Below, in pieces: positions 24,702 through 37,358 of a stretch of DNA of 64,000 nt (the first letter of the stretch is position 1; each line of letters begins with the position of its first letter). The notes below the pieces were generated by a model, which worked only from the letters and a program-made list of their open reading frames with translations, made no database searches and was not told the DNA's origin. The stretch is from the NCBI RefSeq assembly GCF_963974575.1, contig NZ_CAXBBQ010000001.1:372001-436000 (forward strand), given 5' to 3'. The translations under genes were made by a program, and so were the position numbers. The DNA is from Sphingosinicella sp963974575 (GTDB taxonomy: Bacteria; Pseudomonadota; Alphaproteobacteria; Sphingomonadales; Sphingomonadaceae).

Positions 24702-26963
24702 TTAGTCGACAACGCCGCTTGCCGCCAGCACCGACATTGTCACGAGATCGCTCGTCGTCGAGGTCATCGGCACGATCTGCACCGGCTTCGACATGCCCAT
24801 CAGCAGTGGCCCGAACACGCGGCCGCCGCCCAGTTCCTTCAGAAGCTTCGCCGAAATGTTCGCCGAATGCAGCCCCGGCATGATGAGCACATTGGCGGGG
24901 CCGGTGAGGCGGCTGAACGGATAGAGCTTGGCCATGTCGCGGTTGAGTGCCACGTCCGCCGACATCTCGCCTTCATATTCGAAACCGACGCGGCGGTCGT
25001 CGAGCACCGCGACGGCTTCGCGCAGTACGTTGGTGATGTCGCCCGGCGGATTGCCGAAGTTCGAATAGGATAGGAAGGCGACGCGCGGGGTCTTGCCCAT
25101 GCGGCGGGCGACGCTCGCGGTCTGTTCGGCGATGTCGGCAAGCTGCTCGGCGGTCGGGCGTTCGTTCACCGTGGTGTCGGCGATGAGGAAGCTGTCGGAG
25201 CGGCCGACGATGAGGTGGATGCCGAAGGGCACGTGGCGCGGGGCGGGATCGATCACCTGCTGCACCTGGCTCAGCGTCTGGCTGAAATGGCGCGTCACGC
25301 CGGTGACGAGCACATCGCCGTGGCCGAGCGCGACGAGGAGCGCGCCGAAGATGTTGCGATCCTGGTTCACCATGCGCTGCGCGTCGCGGTAGAGCACGCC
25401 CTTGCGCTGCAGCCGGCGATAGAGATGCTCGGCCATGCCGGGCACCAGCGGGCTGATGCGGCTGTTGTGGATCTCGAAGGTGGCGGCGTCCTCGATGCCG
25501 AGTTTGCGCAGCCCCTCCTTCACGCGGTCATCGCGGCCGACGAGCACGGGGATGCCGTAGCCGGCGTTCTTGATGGTGATCGCGGCGCGCAGAACGGTCT
25601 CTTCCTCGCCCTCGGCGAAGACGATGCGCTTCGGATTCGCCTTGGCGGCGTCATAGCTGTTCGAAAGCACGGCGGTCGTCGGGTTCAGCCGGGCGCGAAG
25701 CTCGGTGCGGTAGGCCTCCTCGTCGATGATCGGGCGCTGCGCGACGCCCGTGCGCATTGCCGCGCGGGCGACGGCGAGCGGGATCGCCTCGATAAGGCGC
25801 GGATCGAACGGGGCGGGGATGATGTATTCGGGGCCGAACACCGGCTGCTTGCCGTAGGCGACGGCGACCTCGTCGGGCACCGTTTCGCGCGCGAGATCGG
25901 CGAGCGCCTCAGCGGCGGCGATCTTCATCTCCTCGTTGATCGTCGTCGCGCGCACGTCGAGCGCACCGCGGAAGATGTAGGGGAAGCCGAGGACGTTGTT
26001 GACCTGGTTCGGATAGTCGGAGCGGCCCGTGGCGATGATCGCGTCCGAACGCACGGCGTGCGCGTCTTCGGGCAGGATTTCGGGCACCGGGTTCGCCATC
26101 GCGAAGATGATCGGATTGGGCGCCATCGCCTTCACCATCTCGGGGGAGAGCGCGCCCGCCGCAGAGAGGCCGAGGAACACGTCGGCGCCCTGCATGGCAT
26201 CCATCAGCGTGCGCTCGTCGGTCTCGATCGCGTAGGCGGACTTCCACTGGTTGAGATTGGTGCGATCCTTGTGGATCACGCCTTCGCGGTCGCACATGCG
26301 GACATGGTTGCGCGGCATCCCCATCGCGATGATGAGCTCGGCGCAGGCGATGGCGGCGGCGCCGGCGCCGTTCACGACCATCTTCACGTCCTTGATCGAC
26401 TTGCCGGTGATCCGAAGCGCGTTGATGAGACCCGCGGCGGAAATGATCGCGGTGCCGTGCTGGTCGTCGTGGAACACGGGGATGTTCATCATCTCGCGCA
26501 GGCGACTTTCGATGATGAAGCAGTCGGGGGAGGCGATGTCCTCCAGGTTGATGCCGCCGAAGCTCGGCTCCATCAGCGATATGGCGCTCACCAGCCGGTC
26601 GACGTCCTCGCTCGCAAGCTCGATATCGATCGCGTCGACGTCGGCGAAGCGCTTGAAGAGGACGGCCTTGCCTTCCATCACCGGCTTCGAGGCAAGCGCG
26701 CCGAGGTTGCCGAGGCCGAGAATGGCGGTACCGTTGGAGATGACGGCGACGAGATTGCCCTTGGCGGTGTAATCATAGGCGAGCACGGGGTCGGCGGCGA
26801 TCGCCTCGACGGGCACGGCGACGCCGGGGGAATAAGCGAGGCTGAGGTCGCGCTGCGTGGCCATCGGCTTCGACGAGATGATCTCGATCTTGCCCGGGCG
26901 GCCTTGCGAATGGAATTGCAGGGCCTCCTGATCGCTGAACTTGATCGAACTGCCTTTTGACAA
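24702..26963 (-). CDS. maeB: NADP-dependent malic enzyme, phosphotransacetylase-fused
   Basis: Oxidative decarboxylation of malate to pyruvate with NADPH. It is 753 aa, the MaeB two-part form. Residues about 1-425 are the malic enzyme core (SLAYSPGVAVPV, VISNGTAILGLGNLG, FHDDQHGTAIISAAG, VNGAGAAAIACAELI as the NADP-binding loop). Residues about 430-753 resemble phosphotransacetylase and usually have a regulatory role, sensing acetyl-CoA. The start is a TTG preceded by TGGAG. It is divergent from mutS with only 44 bases between starts, so promoters overlap. Confidence 0.95.
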   Translation of the reverse strand: MSKGSSIKFSDQEALQFHSQGRPGKIEIISSKPMATQRDLSLAYSPGVAVPVEAIAADPVLAYDYTAKGNLVAVISNGTAILGLGNLGALASKPVMEGKAVLFKRFADVDAIDIELASEDVDRLVSAISLMEPSFGGINLEDIASPDCFIIESRLREMMNIPVFHDDQHGTAIISAAGLINALRITGKSIKDVKMVVNGAGAAAIACAELIIAMGMPRNHVRMCDREGVIHKDRTNLNQWKSAYAIETDERTLMDAMQGADVFLGLSAAGALSPEMVKAMAPNPIIFAMANPVPEILPEDAHAVRSDAIIATGRSDYPNQVNNVLGFPYIFRGALDVRATTINEEMKIAAAEALADLARETVPDEVAVAYGKQPVFGPEYIIPAPFDPRLIEAIPLAVARAAMRTGVAQRPIIDEEAYRTELRARLNPTTAVLSNSYDAAKANPKRIVFAEGEEETVLRAAITIKNAGYGIPVLVGRDDRVKEGLRKLGIEDAATFEIHNSRISPLVPGMAEHLYRRLQRKGVLYRDAQRMVNQDRNIFGALLVALGHGDVLVTGVTRHFSQTLSQVQQVIDPAPRHVPFGIHLIVGRSDSFLIADTTVNERPTAEQLADIAEQTASVARRMGKTPRVAFLSYSNFGNPPGDITNVLREAVAVLDDRRVGFEYEGEMSADVALNRDMAKLYPFSRLTGPANVLIMPGLHSANISAKLLKELGGGRVFGPLLMGMSKPVQIVPMTSTTSDLVTMSVLAASGVVD

Positions 26964-26994
26964 ATGTTTTCTCCACCAAGGCGCCTGAGATCGC

Positions 26995-27000
26995 TATTAG
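26995..27000 (+). promoter_or_regulatory. -10 element of mutS, probably leaderless
   Basis: TATTAG ends 7 bases before the mutS ATG at 27008. No Shine-Dalgarno site is present. The same patch reads TAATAG in the other direction, 30 bases before the malic enzyme start. No -35 match was found at 16-18 bases. Confidence 0.4.
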
Positions 27001-27007
27001 CGTCCGC

Positions 27008-29658
<2,651 letters not shown>

Positions 29659-29662
<4 letters not shown>

Positions 29663-32394
29663 GCATGACCGACCGTTTCCACCGCGTCACCGACCGCCGC
29701 GCGATTATCGATCGCCGTGAGATTGCCGAGGCTTTGGCCGCGATTCCCGCCGATCGCGCCGCCGCCGTCGACGTGCTGCGCGTCGCGCTGACGGACGGGC
29801 GGGGCGAACTCAAACGGCGGTTGGAAGCGGCGCCCTACAAGGGGCTGGAGCTTGCGAACGGCTACGCGTTCCTCACCGACCAGCTCGTGCGGCTCGTCTT
29901 CGATTTCGCGACGCAGCGCCTCTATCCCGCAAGCAACCCCAGCGCCGCAGAACGCATCGCCGTGTGCGCCGTCGGCGGTTACGGCCGCGCCGAGATGGCG
30001 CCGTTCTCGGACGTCGACATCCTGTTCCTCACCGCGCAGAAATCCACGGGCTGGATCGAGCAGGTGGTCGAGACGATGCTCTACACGCTGTGGGATCTCG
30101 GCCTGAAGGTCGGTCATGCCACGCGCTCGATCGCCGATGTCGTGCGCCTGTCTCGCGAGGATGTGACGATCCGCACCGCGATGCTGGAGGCGCGCTACGT
30201 GTGGGGCGACGAGGCGCTTTACGACGAGTCGAACGCGCGGTTCCTGAAGGATGTCGTCTCCGGCACGGAGCGCGACTTCACGCAGGCCAAGCTCGCCGAG
30301 CGCGAAGCGCGCCACACGCGCATGGGCGACAGCCGCTACGTCGTCGAGCCCAATATCAAGGAGGGCAAGGGCGGGCTTCGCGATCTCCACACCTTGTTCT
30401 GGATCGGCAAATACGTGTTTCGCGTCGAACGCGCGGCGGAGCTTGTCGACAAGGGGCTGCTGACCCCGCGCGAATACCGCCAGTTCAACAAGGCCGAGAA
30501 TTTCCTGTGGGCGGTGCGTATCAACCTGCACGACATCGCGAAGCGCGGAGAGGAACGGCTGACGTTCGACATGCAGCGCGAGCTTGCCGCACGGCTTCAT
30601 TATCAGGACCGCGCGGGCATGTCGGCGGTCGAGCGCTTCATGCGCCATTATTTCCTGATCGCGCGGCAGGTGGGCGATCTCACCGGGCTGTTTCTCTCGC
30701 ATCTCGAAGAGACGTATGCGGAGAGCCGCATCCGCCTGCCGAGTATGCGGCGCGCGCCCCGCAAGCTGAATGGCTTCACCGTGCAGCGCGGCCGCCTCGG
30801 CGTGCCGACCGACGATTTCTTCGCAAAGGATCCGGTGCGGCTCCTCGAGATGTTCGCGCTCGCCGAGAAGCACGAACTTGAAATCCACCCGCAGGCGATG
30901 CGGCAGGCGGGGCGCGATGCGAAGCTGATAGACGCGCGGATCCGCCGCGATCCGCGCGCGAACGCGCTGTTCATGGATGTGCTGACCAGCCGGCGTGCGC
31001 CCGACACGGTGCTGCGCTGGATGAACGAGGCGGGCGTATTCGGCCGTTTCGTGCCCGATTTCGGCCGCGTCGTCGCGCGGATGCAATACGACATGTACCA
31101 CCATTATACGGTGGACGAGCACACGATCCGCGCCATCGGCCTGCTCGCGCGTATCGAGAGCGGCGAATTGACGGCGGAGCATCCGACAAGCGCGGTCGTC
31201 ATCCACCAGATCGCCTCGCGACGGGTGATCTACATGGCGGTGCTGCTGCACGATATCGCCAAGGGACGCGGCGGGGACCACAGCATACTCGGTGCCGATG
31301 TCGCGCTCGCGCTCTGCCCGCGTCTCGGCCTGACGCCTGCCGAGACGGAAACCGTCTCGTGGCTGGTGCGCTATCACCTGCTGATGTCGGAAACCGCGAC
31401 GCGCCGCGACCTTTCGGATTTCAAGACGATCCAGGATTTCGTCGCGGTCGTGCAGGACGTGGAGCGGCTGCGGCTGCTGATGATCCTCACCGTCGTCGAT
31501 ATCCGCGCGGTCGGCCCCGGCCGCTGGACGGAATGGAAGGCGCAGCTTCTGCGCGACCTTTATGTCGCCGCCGAGGAGATGCTGCGCCTTGGCCACCAGC
31601 AGCGCGGACGCGCCGAGCGCATCGCAGCGAAGAAGGATGAGCTGAAGGCCGCGCTCGGCTGGAGCGACCGGGTCTTCAATGCTCATGCGAAGCGGTTTTT
31701 CGACAGCTATTGGGTCGCCGAGCCCGCCGGCTCGCTGCTCGCGAACGCGCGGCAGATCGCGGAGGCGAAGGACGAGATTTCGGTTTCGATGACCAGCGAC
31801 GACGCGCTCGGCGCCACCCAGGTTTCGGTTTTTGCGCCCGATCATCCGGGCCTCTTCTACCGGATCGCGGGCGGCATCACGCTTTGCGGCGCGAATATCG
31901 TCGACGCGCGCATCCATACGACGCGCGACGGCATGGCGATCGACAACCTCGTCGTGCAGACGCCCGCGGGTCGCGCGCTCGAGGACGCGCACGCGCTTGA
32001 ACGGCTGAAGACGACGATCATCGAAGCAGCGTCGGGGCAGGTGAAGCTCGCAGAGCGGCTGGCTGCGCGGCCGCTTGCCCGGCATCGCGCCGACGTGTTC
32101 AAGGTGGAGCCGAATGTGCTCGCCGACAACAAGGCATCGAACCGATACACCGTGATCGAGGTGCACGCGCTTGATCGGCCGGCGCTGCTCTATGGAATTA
32201 CGCGCAGGTTGTTCGACGCGCGGCTTTCGATCAGCTCGGCGCATATCGCGACCTATGGCGAGCGCGCGGTCGACGTTTTCTATGTGACCGATCTTACCGG
32301 CGACAAGATCGAGAATGCGCAGCGCCTGAAAGGCATCACCCGCAAGCTGCTCGCGGTGGCTTCGGGCGAAATCGAAGCGAAGGTCGCAGCTTGA
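29659..32394 (+). CDS. glnD: PII uridylyltransferase / uridylyl-removing enzyme
   Basis: Nitrogen sensor of 911 aa that adds UMP to PII proteins when glutamine is low and removes it when high. The N-terminal nucleotidyltransferase has VGGYGRAEMAPFSDVDILF (catalytic GG and D-x-D) near residue 105-125. The central HD domain for the removal reaction has HHYTVDEHT and LLHDIAKGRGGDHS. Two C-terminal ACT domains (about 715-795 and 830-905) bind glutamine. The start is set by the ATGA overlap with mutS and a normal length. It is followed by a terminator hairpin. Confidence 0.97.
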
Positions 32395-32398
32395 AAAA

Positions 32399-32426
32399 GG
32401 ACCCGCGCCCCTCGGGGCACGGGTCC
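32399..32426 (+). terminator. Terminator-like hairpin after glnD
   Basis: Starts 5 bases after the glnD stop codon. A 7-bp stem GGACCCG/CGGGTCC continues, after one mismatch, into GCCC/GGGC with a CTCG loop. There is no strong T-run afterwards, so termination may be partly Rho-dependent. Confidence 0.55.
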
Positions 32427-32717
32427 AACTCCCCGGGTCAGCGTGGAGTGTCTCCGAATATCCCCGTCCAGACTGCGATAATCGGAACTGCAGCCGGACG
32501 CACAAGTGGAACCTGCCGACAGCTTCCCCTCGCGTAAAGGCCTAAGTTGGGGCGAACCGAGCAAACCTGCAACAACTACGCATGGTGAGACAGTGTTGTT
32601 GCCATGCATCGCTGTCGGGTGTTGCCGGAACGCCACGGTTTTTTATCACGCCGCCCGCTGGAACCTGCAGGCCGGCCCGTCGCTTGAACCTTCGGGGGCA
32701 CCCGAAAGGAGCGCTCT
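32427..32717 (+). promoter_or_regulatory. Long leader region of small membrane protein, with structured elements
   Basis: No gene found. Two competing inverted repeats lie at 32569-32576/32595-32602 (GCAACAAC/GTTGTTGC) and 32580-32585/32602-32607 (GCATGG/CCATGC). A T6 run is at about 32639-32644. A third hairpin, TTCGGG-GGCA-CCCGAA at 32691-32706, ends inside the AAGGAG ribosome site of the next gene (32706-32711), so it can partly mask it. The combination fits a regulated 5' leader, though the promoter itself was not identified. Confidence 0.4.
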
Positions 32718-33002
32718 GTGCTGGAAATCGTAAAGTGGACCGCGTCGATCAGCGGCATGGTTGCGGCGCTCGCGGTCGCAGCCGATCTTGGCCGGCGTAT
32801 CACCGGCTGGGGTTTCGTGCTGTTTCTCCTGTCGAGCGCGGCCTGGATCACGGCAGGGCTGCTGGACGAGGAGGCGGCGCTCTCCACGCAGAACGCCGTG
32901 CTCTTCGTCATCAATGCTGTCGGTGTCTACCGCTACCTGATCCGTAAGGTCAGTGTGACAGCACCAGCGGCAACGACGCGTCCGCCAGCAGCGAGCGCGT
33001 GA
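32718..33002 (+). CDS. Small membrane protein, hypothetical
   Basis: Predicted protein of 94 aa with three hydrophobic segments (about residues 7-22, 30-46 and 58-74) and a Pro/Ala/Thr-rich tail. It is not a recognised family. The GTG start follows a good AAGGAG site whose 5' edge is in a hairpin. The last 53 bases overlap the convergent universal stress gene, so one of the two 3' ends would be unusual if both are real; the stress gene is certain. Confidence 0.65.
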   Translation: MLEIVKWTASISGMVAALAVAADLGRRITGWGFVLFLLSSAAWITAGLLDEEAALSTQNAVLFVINAVGVYRYLIRKVSVTAPAATTRPPAASA

Positions 33003-33747
33003 CGCCGCCCAAGATGAACTCGGCGAACCGCGAACGGCCGTATGCGCCCATCACCAGATATCCGGCGCTCACTTCGGCGGCGATGCTGCTCAGCGTGTCC
33101 GCCACCGTGCCGCTCTTCGCGCGGGCATGAACCTCGACCTTGATGCCGTAGCGGGAGAGGTACGAGGCCGCCTCGCGCGCCGGAATGTGGGTGTCGAAAT
33201 CTTCTTCGATACAGGCGATGTGAACGCCTTTCGAGGTGGTCAGCAGGCTCATCGTGTTGCGCACGGCCTGCGCGGCTTCGGGTGATCCGTTCCACGCGAT
33301 GAGCGCCGCGCCCGACGGGTCGAACCCCACGTGGTCGTCACGGACGGCGAGCACAGGGGCGCGCACCTTGGTGGCGATCTCGCCAACGATCGGGAGTGCC
33401 GCATCGGGATCGGTGAGCTTGCCGGTGGGGCTCAGCACGATGAGGTCGGTGAGCTGGCTGTGCATCATCACCGCGACCGAACCGCTGCCGCGCGAATCGA
33501 TCCAGTCCCACGGCACGCCTTCGTTCTGAAGCTGCGCTTCGATCCGCGTGCGCGTCGCTTCCATCGTTTCGGCGTAGGCCTCGTAGGCGATCATCGCGCC
33601 CGTGAAGGGTTCGCCCGCATAGGCCGCGAACGGCATCGCCTGAAGGCAGGTCAGATGCCCGCTGTAATAGCGCGCCGTGTCGAGCGCCGCCTGAAGGCGC
33701 GCGTTCTGTCCCGCATCCTCATGGATATGGACGAGAATCGATTTCAT
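32950..33747 (-). CDS. Universal stress protein, UspA family (tandem form)
   Basis: Cytoplasmic stress protein of 265 aa with two Usp-like halves. The N-terminal half starts MKSILVHIHED and the C-terminal half ends with the ATP-binding pattern GAYGRSRFAEFILGGVTRSLL (G-x2-G-x9-G), so at least that half should bind ATP. DLIVLSPTGK in the first half lacks the full glycine pattern. The ATG follows GGAGAGCGG. It lies 88 bases downstream of gyrB in orientation terms but reads the same way with its own leader. Confidence 0.9.
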   Translation of the reverse strand: MKSILVHIHEDAGQNARLQAALDTARYYSGHLTCLQAMPFAAYAGEPFTGAMIAYEAYAETMEATRTRIEAQLQNEGVPWDWIDSRGSGSVAVMMHSQLTDLIVLSPTGKLTDPDAALPIVGEIATKVRAPVLAVRDDHVGFDPSGAALIAWNGSPEAAQAVRNTMSLLTTSKGVHIACIEEDFDTHIPAREAASYLSRYGIKVEVHARAKSGTVADTLSSIAAEVSAGYLVMGAYGRSRFAEFILGGVTRSLLADASLPLVLSH

Positions 33748-33835
33748 CTTCCGCTCTCCCGCTGTTCACCCGAATGAGTGATACCACTGCCGAAGCAAGC
33801 AAACTTGCGGCAGATCAAGAAGGAGCGCGCGCCGC

Positions 33836-36202
33836 CTAAACGTCCAGATTCGCGACGTTGAGCGCGTTCTCCTGAATGAATTCGCGGCGGGGTTCCACCA
33901 CGTCGCCCATCAGCCGCGTGAAAATGTCGTCGGCAAGGTCGGCCTGCGCGATCTCCACCTTCAACATTGATCGCACGGAAGGATCAAGCGTCGTTTCCCA
34001 GAGCTGCTCGGCGTTCATCTCGCCAAGGCCCTTGTAGCGCTGGATGGCAAGCCCCTTGCGGCCGATCTCGAAAATCGCCTCCAGCAGCGCCGAGGGGCGC
34101 GTGATCTGCCGGTCGCCGAGCAGGATCGGCGTGCGGTAGGCGGCAGCTTCGCCGGCGAGCAGCTGGTTGATCTTGCGCGCCTCCGCCGAAACGATGAACG
34201 CACGGTCGATCGCGTAGTGATCGGTCACGCCGCGGTAGGTGCGGGCGAGTTTGTAGCCGTCGTCGACATGCTCTGCGCTCCAATGGGCATCGTCGTGGCC
34301 ATTCAGCCACGCGGCGACGTCTGCCGCGGCATCGCGTTCCGGATTGAGCCCGCCGGAGATCGCCAGTGCCTCGACGATGCGGGAATCGTAGCGTCCCGGC
34401 ACATAGGCCATCAGCGCGCGGAGCTTGCGCGCCTGCTCGACGAGGCCGCGAAGGTCCTCGCCCGTGCGCGGGCCGTCGGCCGTCTCGGCGACGAGCCCGT
34501 CGAGGCCGGTGCGGATCAGATAGTCGTCCAGCGCCGCCTGGTCCTTCAGGTACACCTCGGAGCGGCCGCGGCTCACCTTGTAGAGCGGCGGCTGCGCGAT
34601 ATAGACGTGGCCGGCCTCGATGAGCTCGCGCATCTGCCGATAGAGGAAGGTGAGGAGCAGCGTACGGATGTGCGCGCCGTCCACGTCGGCGTCGGTCATG
34701 ATGACGATCTTGTGGTAGCGTAGCTTCGAAATATCGAAGTCGTCCCGTCCGATGCCGGTGCCGAACGCCTGGATGAGCGTGCCGATCTCGCGCGATGCGA
34801 GCATCCGGTCGAAGCGCGCGCGCTCGACGTTCAGGATTTTGCCCCGAAGCGGCAGGATCGCCTGGAAATGCCGGTCGCGGCCCTGCTTGGCGGAGCCGCC
34901 GGCCGAATCGCCCTCGACGAGGAACAGCTCCGACTTCGCGGGGTCCTTCTCCTGGCAGTCGGCGAGCTTGCCGGGCAGCGAGGAGATCTGCAGCACGTTC
35001 TTGCGGCTCGCTTCGCGTGCCTTGCGGGCAGCCTCGCGTGCCACGGCGGCGGAAACGATCTTCTCGACGACGACGCGCGCCGGGCCGGGGTTTTCCTCCA
35101 GCCACTCGGCGAGCTTCTCGCCCATCAGCGATTCGATCGGCTGCCGCACCTCGGAGGAGACGAGCTTGTCCTTGGTCTGCGACGAGAACTTGGGGTCGGG
35201 CACCTTCACCGAAACGATCGCCGTCAATCCCTCGCGCATGTCCTCGCCCGTCGGCGAGACCTTCTCCTTTTTCAGGATGCCCGAGCTTTCGGCGTAGTTG
35301 TTGAGCGTGCGCGTGAGCGCGCTGCGGAATGCGGCAAGATGCGTGCCGCCGTCGCGCTGCGGGATGTTGTTGGTGAAGGGCAGGACCTGTTCGTAATAGC
35401 TGTCGTTCCATTCGAGCGCGACATCGATGGAGATGCCGTCGCGTTCGCCCTGCATGAGGATCGGGTCGGGGATCAGCGGCGTCTTGGTGCGGTCGAGGTA
35501 CTTCACGAAGGCCGCGACGCCGCCTTCGTAGAACATCTCGATCGTTTTCGGCTCGGTGTGGCGGGCGTCGGTCAGCACCACCTTCACGCCGGAATTGAGG
35601 AACGCCAGCTCGCGGTAGCGGTGCTCCAGCTTCTCGAAATCGAATTCGATGACCTTGAACGTCTCTTCCGAGGCGAAGAACGTGACGTGCGTACCCTTGC
35701 GGCCGTTCGCATCGCCGACGACCTTCAATGGCGCGACGGCATCGCCGCGCTCGAAGCGCATGTAGTGCTCCTTGCCGTCGCGGAAGATGCGGAGGTCGAG
35801 CCAGTCCGAAAGCGCGTTCACGACCGAAACGCCGACGCCGTGGAGGCCGCCTGAAACCTTGTAGCTGTTCTGGTCGAACTTTCCGCCCGCGTGCAGCTGG
35901 GTCATGATGACCTCGGCGGCGGAAACGCCTTCACCCTCGTGGATGCCGGTCGGGATGCCGCGCCCATTGTCCGTCACCGTCACGGAGCCGTCGGCATTGA
36001 GCGTGACCGTCACCGTGTCGCAGTAGCCCGCGAGCGCCTCGTCGATCGCGTTGTCGGAGACCTCGAACACCATGTGGTGCAGGCCCGAACCGTCCTCGGT
36101 GTCGCCGATGTACATGCCCGGCCGCTTGCGCACGGCGTCGAGCCCCTTCAGGACCTTGATCGAATCGGCGCCGTATTCGCCGGAAGACGCGTTGCTGCTC
36201 AT
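33836..36202 (-). CDS. gyrB: DNA gyrase subunit B
   Basis: ATPase subunit of gyrase, 788 aa, which introduces negative supercoils with GyrA. The GHKL ATPase region has EVSDNAIDEALAGYCD, DNGRGIPTGIH and HGVGVSVVNALS. The TOPRIM domain has LVEGDSAGGSAKQGRDR and MTDADVDGAHIRTLLLTFLYR, and the tail has QRYKGLGEMNAEQLWETTLD. The ATG follows AAGGAAAAC, 7 bases after the recF stop, so recF and gyrB form an operon. This domain set plus the recF link argues for GyrB over ParE. Confidence 0.97.
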   Translation of the reverse strand: MSSNASSGEYGADSIKVLKGLDAVRKRPGMYIGDTEDGSGLHHMVFEVSDNAIDEALAGYCDTVTVTLNADGSVTVTDNGRGIPTGIHEGEGVSAAEVIMTQLHAGGKFDQNSYKVSGGLHGVGVSVVNALSDWLDLRIFRDGKEHYMRFERGDAVAPLKVVGDANGRKGTHVTFFASEETFKVIEFDFEKLEHRYRELAFLNSGVKVVLTDARHTEPKTIEMFYEGGVAAFVKYLDRTKTPLIPDPILMQGERDGISIDVALEWNDSYYEQVLPFTNNIPQRDGGTHLAAFRSALTRTLNNYAESSGILKKEKVSPTGEDMREGLTAIVSVKVPDPKFSSQTKDKLVSSEVRQPIESLMGEKLAEWLEENPGPARVVVEKIVSAAVAREAARKAREASRKNVLQISSLPGKLADCQEKDPAKSELFLVEGDSAGGSAKQGRDRHFQAILPLRGKILNVERARFDRMLASREIGTLIQAFGTGIGRDDFDISKLRYHKIVIMTDADVDGAHIRTLLLTFLYRQMRELIEAGHVYIAQPPLYKVSRGRSEVYLKDQAALDDYLIRTGLDGLVAETADGPRTGEDLRGLVEQARKLRALMAYVPGRYDSRIVEALAISGGLNPERDAAADVAAWLNGHDDAHWSAEHVDDGYKLARTYRGVTDHYAIDRAFIVSAEARKINQLLAGEAAAYRTPILLGDRQITRPSALLEAIFEIGRKGLAIQRYKGLGEMNAEQLWETTLDPSVRSMLKVEIAQADLADDIFTRLMGDVVEPRREFIQENALNVANLDV

Positions 36203-36209
36203 GTTTTCC

Positions 36210-37310
36210 TTAAAGTCTGCTCAGGCGACCGTTTGACACGTCTATATAGATAGCGTCGGCGCCGATTGCACGGAAAAGTGACACGTCCGTGCCCGTCATC
36301 CACACCTGCATCGCGTCCGCCTCCAGCATCGCGAAAAGCGCCGCGCGCCGCGTTTCATCGAGGTGCGCGGCGACCTCGTCGAGCAGCAGCACGGGGCGCC
36401 GCCCGGTGCGCGCGGCGACGACGCGGGCGTGGGCGAGGACGAGGCCCAGGAGAAGCGCCTTCTGCTCGCCCGTGGAGGCGCGCGCGGCGGGCTGATCCTT
36501 GGCGAGGTGCGTGACGGCAAGGTCGCTGCGGTGCGGCCCCACGGTGGTGCGTCCCGCCGCCGTGTCGGCGCGGCGCGAGGCCGCGAGCGCTTCCGCCAGC
36601 GCCCCGGCCTGCCACGCCTCGCCTTCCAGCAGCAATGCGCCCTTGGGAAACGGCCCCGTATCCGATGCCGCGATTTCCTCGCCGAGCGCATCGATCGCCA
36701 TGCGCCGCGCGGCATCCACGGCGGCCCCATGCTCGGCCATCTGCTTTTCGAGTGAGGCCAGCCAGTCCGTATCGGGCGCGCGCTCGCCGCCGAGCAGCTT
36801 GTTGCGCGATTGCATGGCGGCATCGTAGCGCTGCGTGTGCCCGGCGTGCTGCGGCACCAGCGCCAGCGTCAACCGGTCGAGGAAACGCCGCCGCCCGCCC
36901 GCGCTTTCCAGGAACAGCCGGTCCATCGCCGGGGTCAGCCACAGCACGGAAAGCCATTCGGACAGCGCGTTCGCCGCCGCGCCCGCGCCGTTCACGCGCA
37001 CCAGCCGCCGCCCCGGCGTCTCGGCCTGCGTGCCCGTGCCGATCTCGACGGGCGCCTCGGCGCCGCAGCCGAGCGTCGCGGAGACGGCGAAGCCGCCGCT
37101 GCCGCCGATGCGCGCCATTTCAGGAAGCCCCGCGCGCCGGAGGCCGCGCCCGGGTGCGAGCAGCGAGATGGCTTCGAGAAGATTGGTTTTCCCCGCCCCA
37201 TTGTCGCCGGTCAGCACGACCGCGCCTGGCCCGGCGGTGATGTCCGCGAGCGCATAGCTGCGGAAATCCGTCAGGCGCAGCCGGTCTATGGTGCGGGGCT
37301 GTGTCGGCAT
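36210..37310 (-). CDS. recF: DNA replication/repair protein RecF
   Basis: ATPase of 366 aa that loads RecA at gaps. RLRLTDFRSYA begins the family pattern; Walker A is LTGDNGAGKTNLLEAISLL with the GRGLR block after it. KDQPAARASTGEQKALLLGLVLAHA carries the signature region and PVLLLDEVAAHLDETRR is Walker B. The position just upstream of gyrB is the ancestral arrangement. It is divergent from a secreted protein gene, 48 bases away. Confidence 0.96.
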   Translation of the reverse strand: MPTQPRTIDRLRLTDFRSYALADITAGPGAVVLTGDNGAGKTNLLEAISLLAPGRGLRRAGLPEMARIGGSGGFAVSATLGCGAEAPVEIGTGTQAETPGRRLVRVNGAGAAANALSEWLSVLWLTPAMDRLFLESAGGRRRFLDRLTLALVPQHAGHTQRYDAAMQSRNKLLGGERAPDTDWLASLEKQMAEHGAAVDAARRMAIDALGEEIAASDTGPFPKGALLLEGEAWQAGALAEALAASRRADTAAGRTTVGPHRSDLAVTHLAKDQPAARASTGEQKALLLGLVLAHARVVAARTGRRPVLLLDEVAAHLDETRRAALFAMLEADAMQVWMTGTDVSLFRAIGADAIYIDVSNGRLSRL

Positions 37311-37358
37311 GGCGGCCCCGTCTATCGCGTGCTAGTCTTGGGCGAAAGGGAGACGTCC

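Noticed and set aside
25215..26960. 581-residue open frame antisense to malic enzyme
   Set aside because: Shadow frame over a certain gene, no recognisable domain.
26957..26962. TTGACA as the -35 box of mutS
   Set aside because: It is 32 bases from the TATTAG -10, far more than the usual 16-18, and it forms the first codons of malic enzyme on the other strand.
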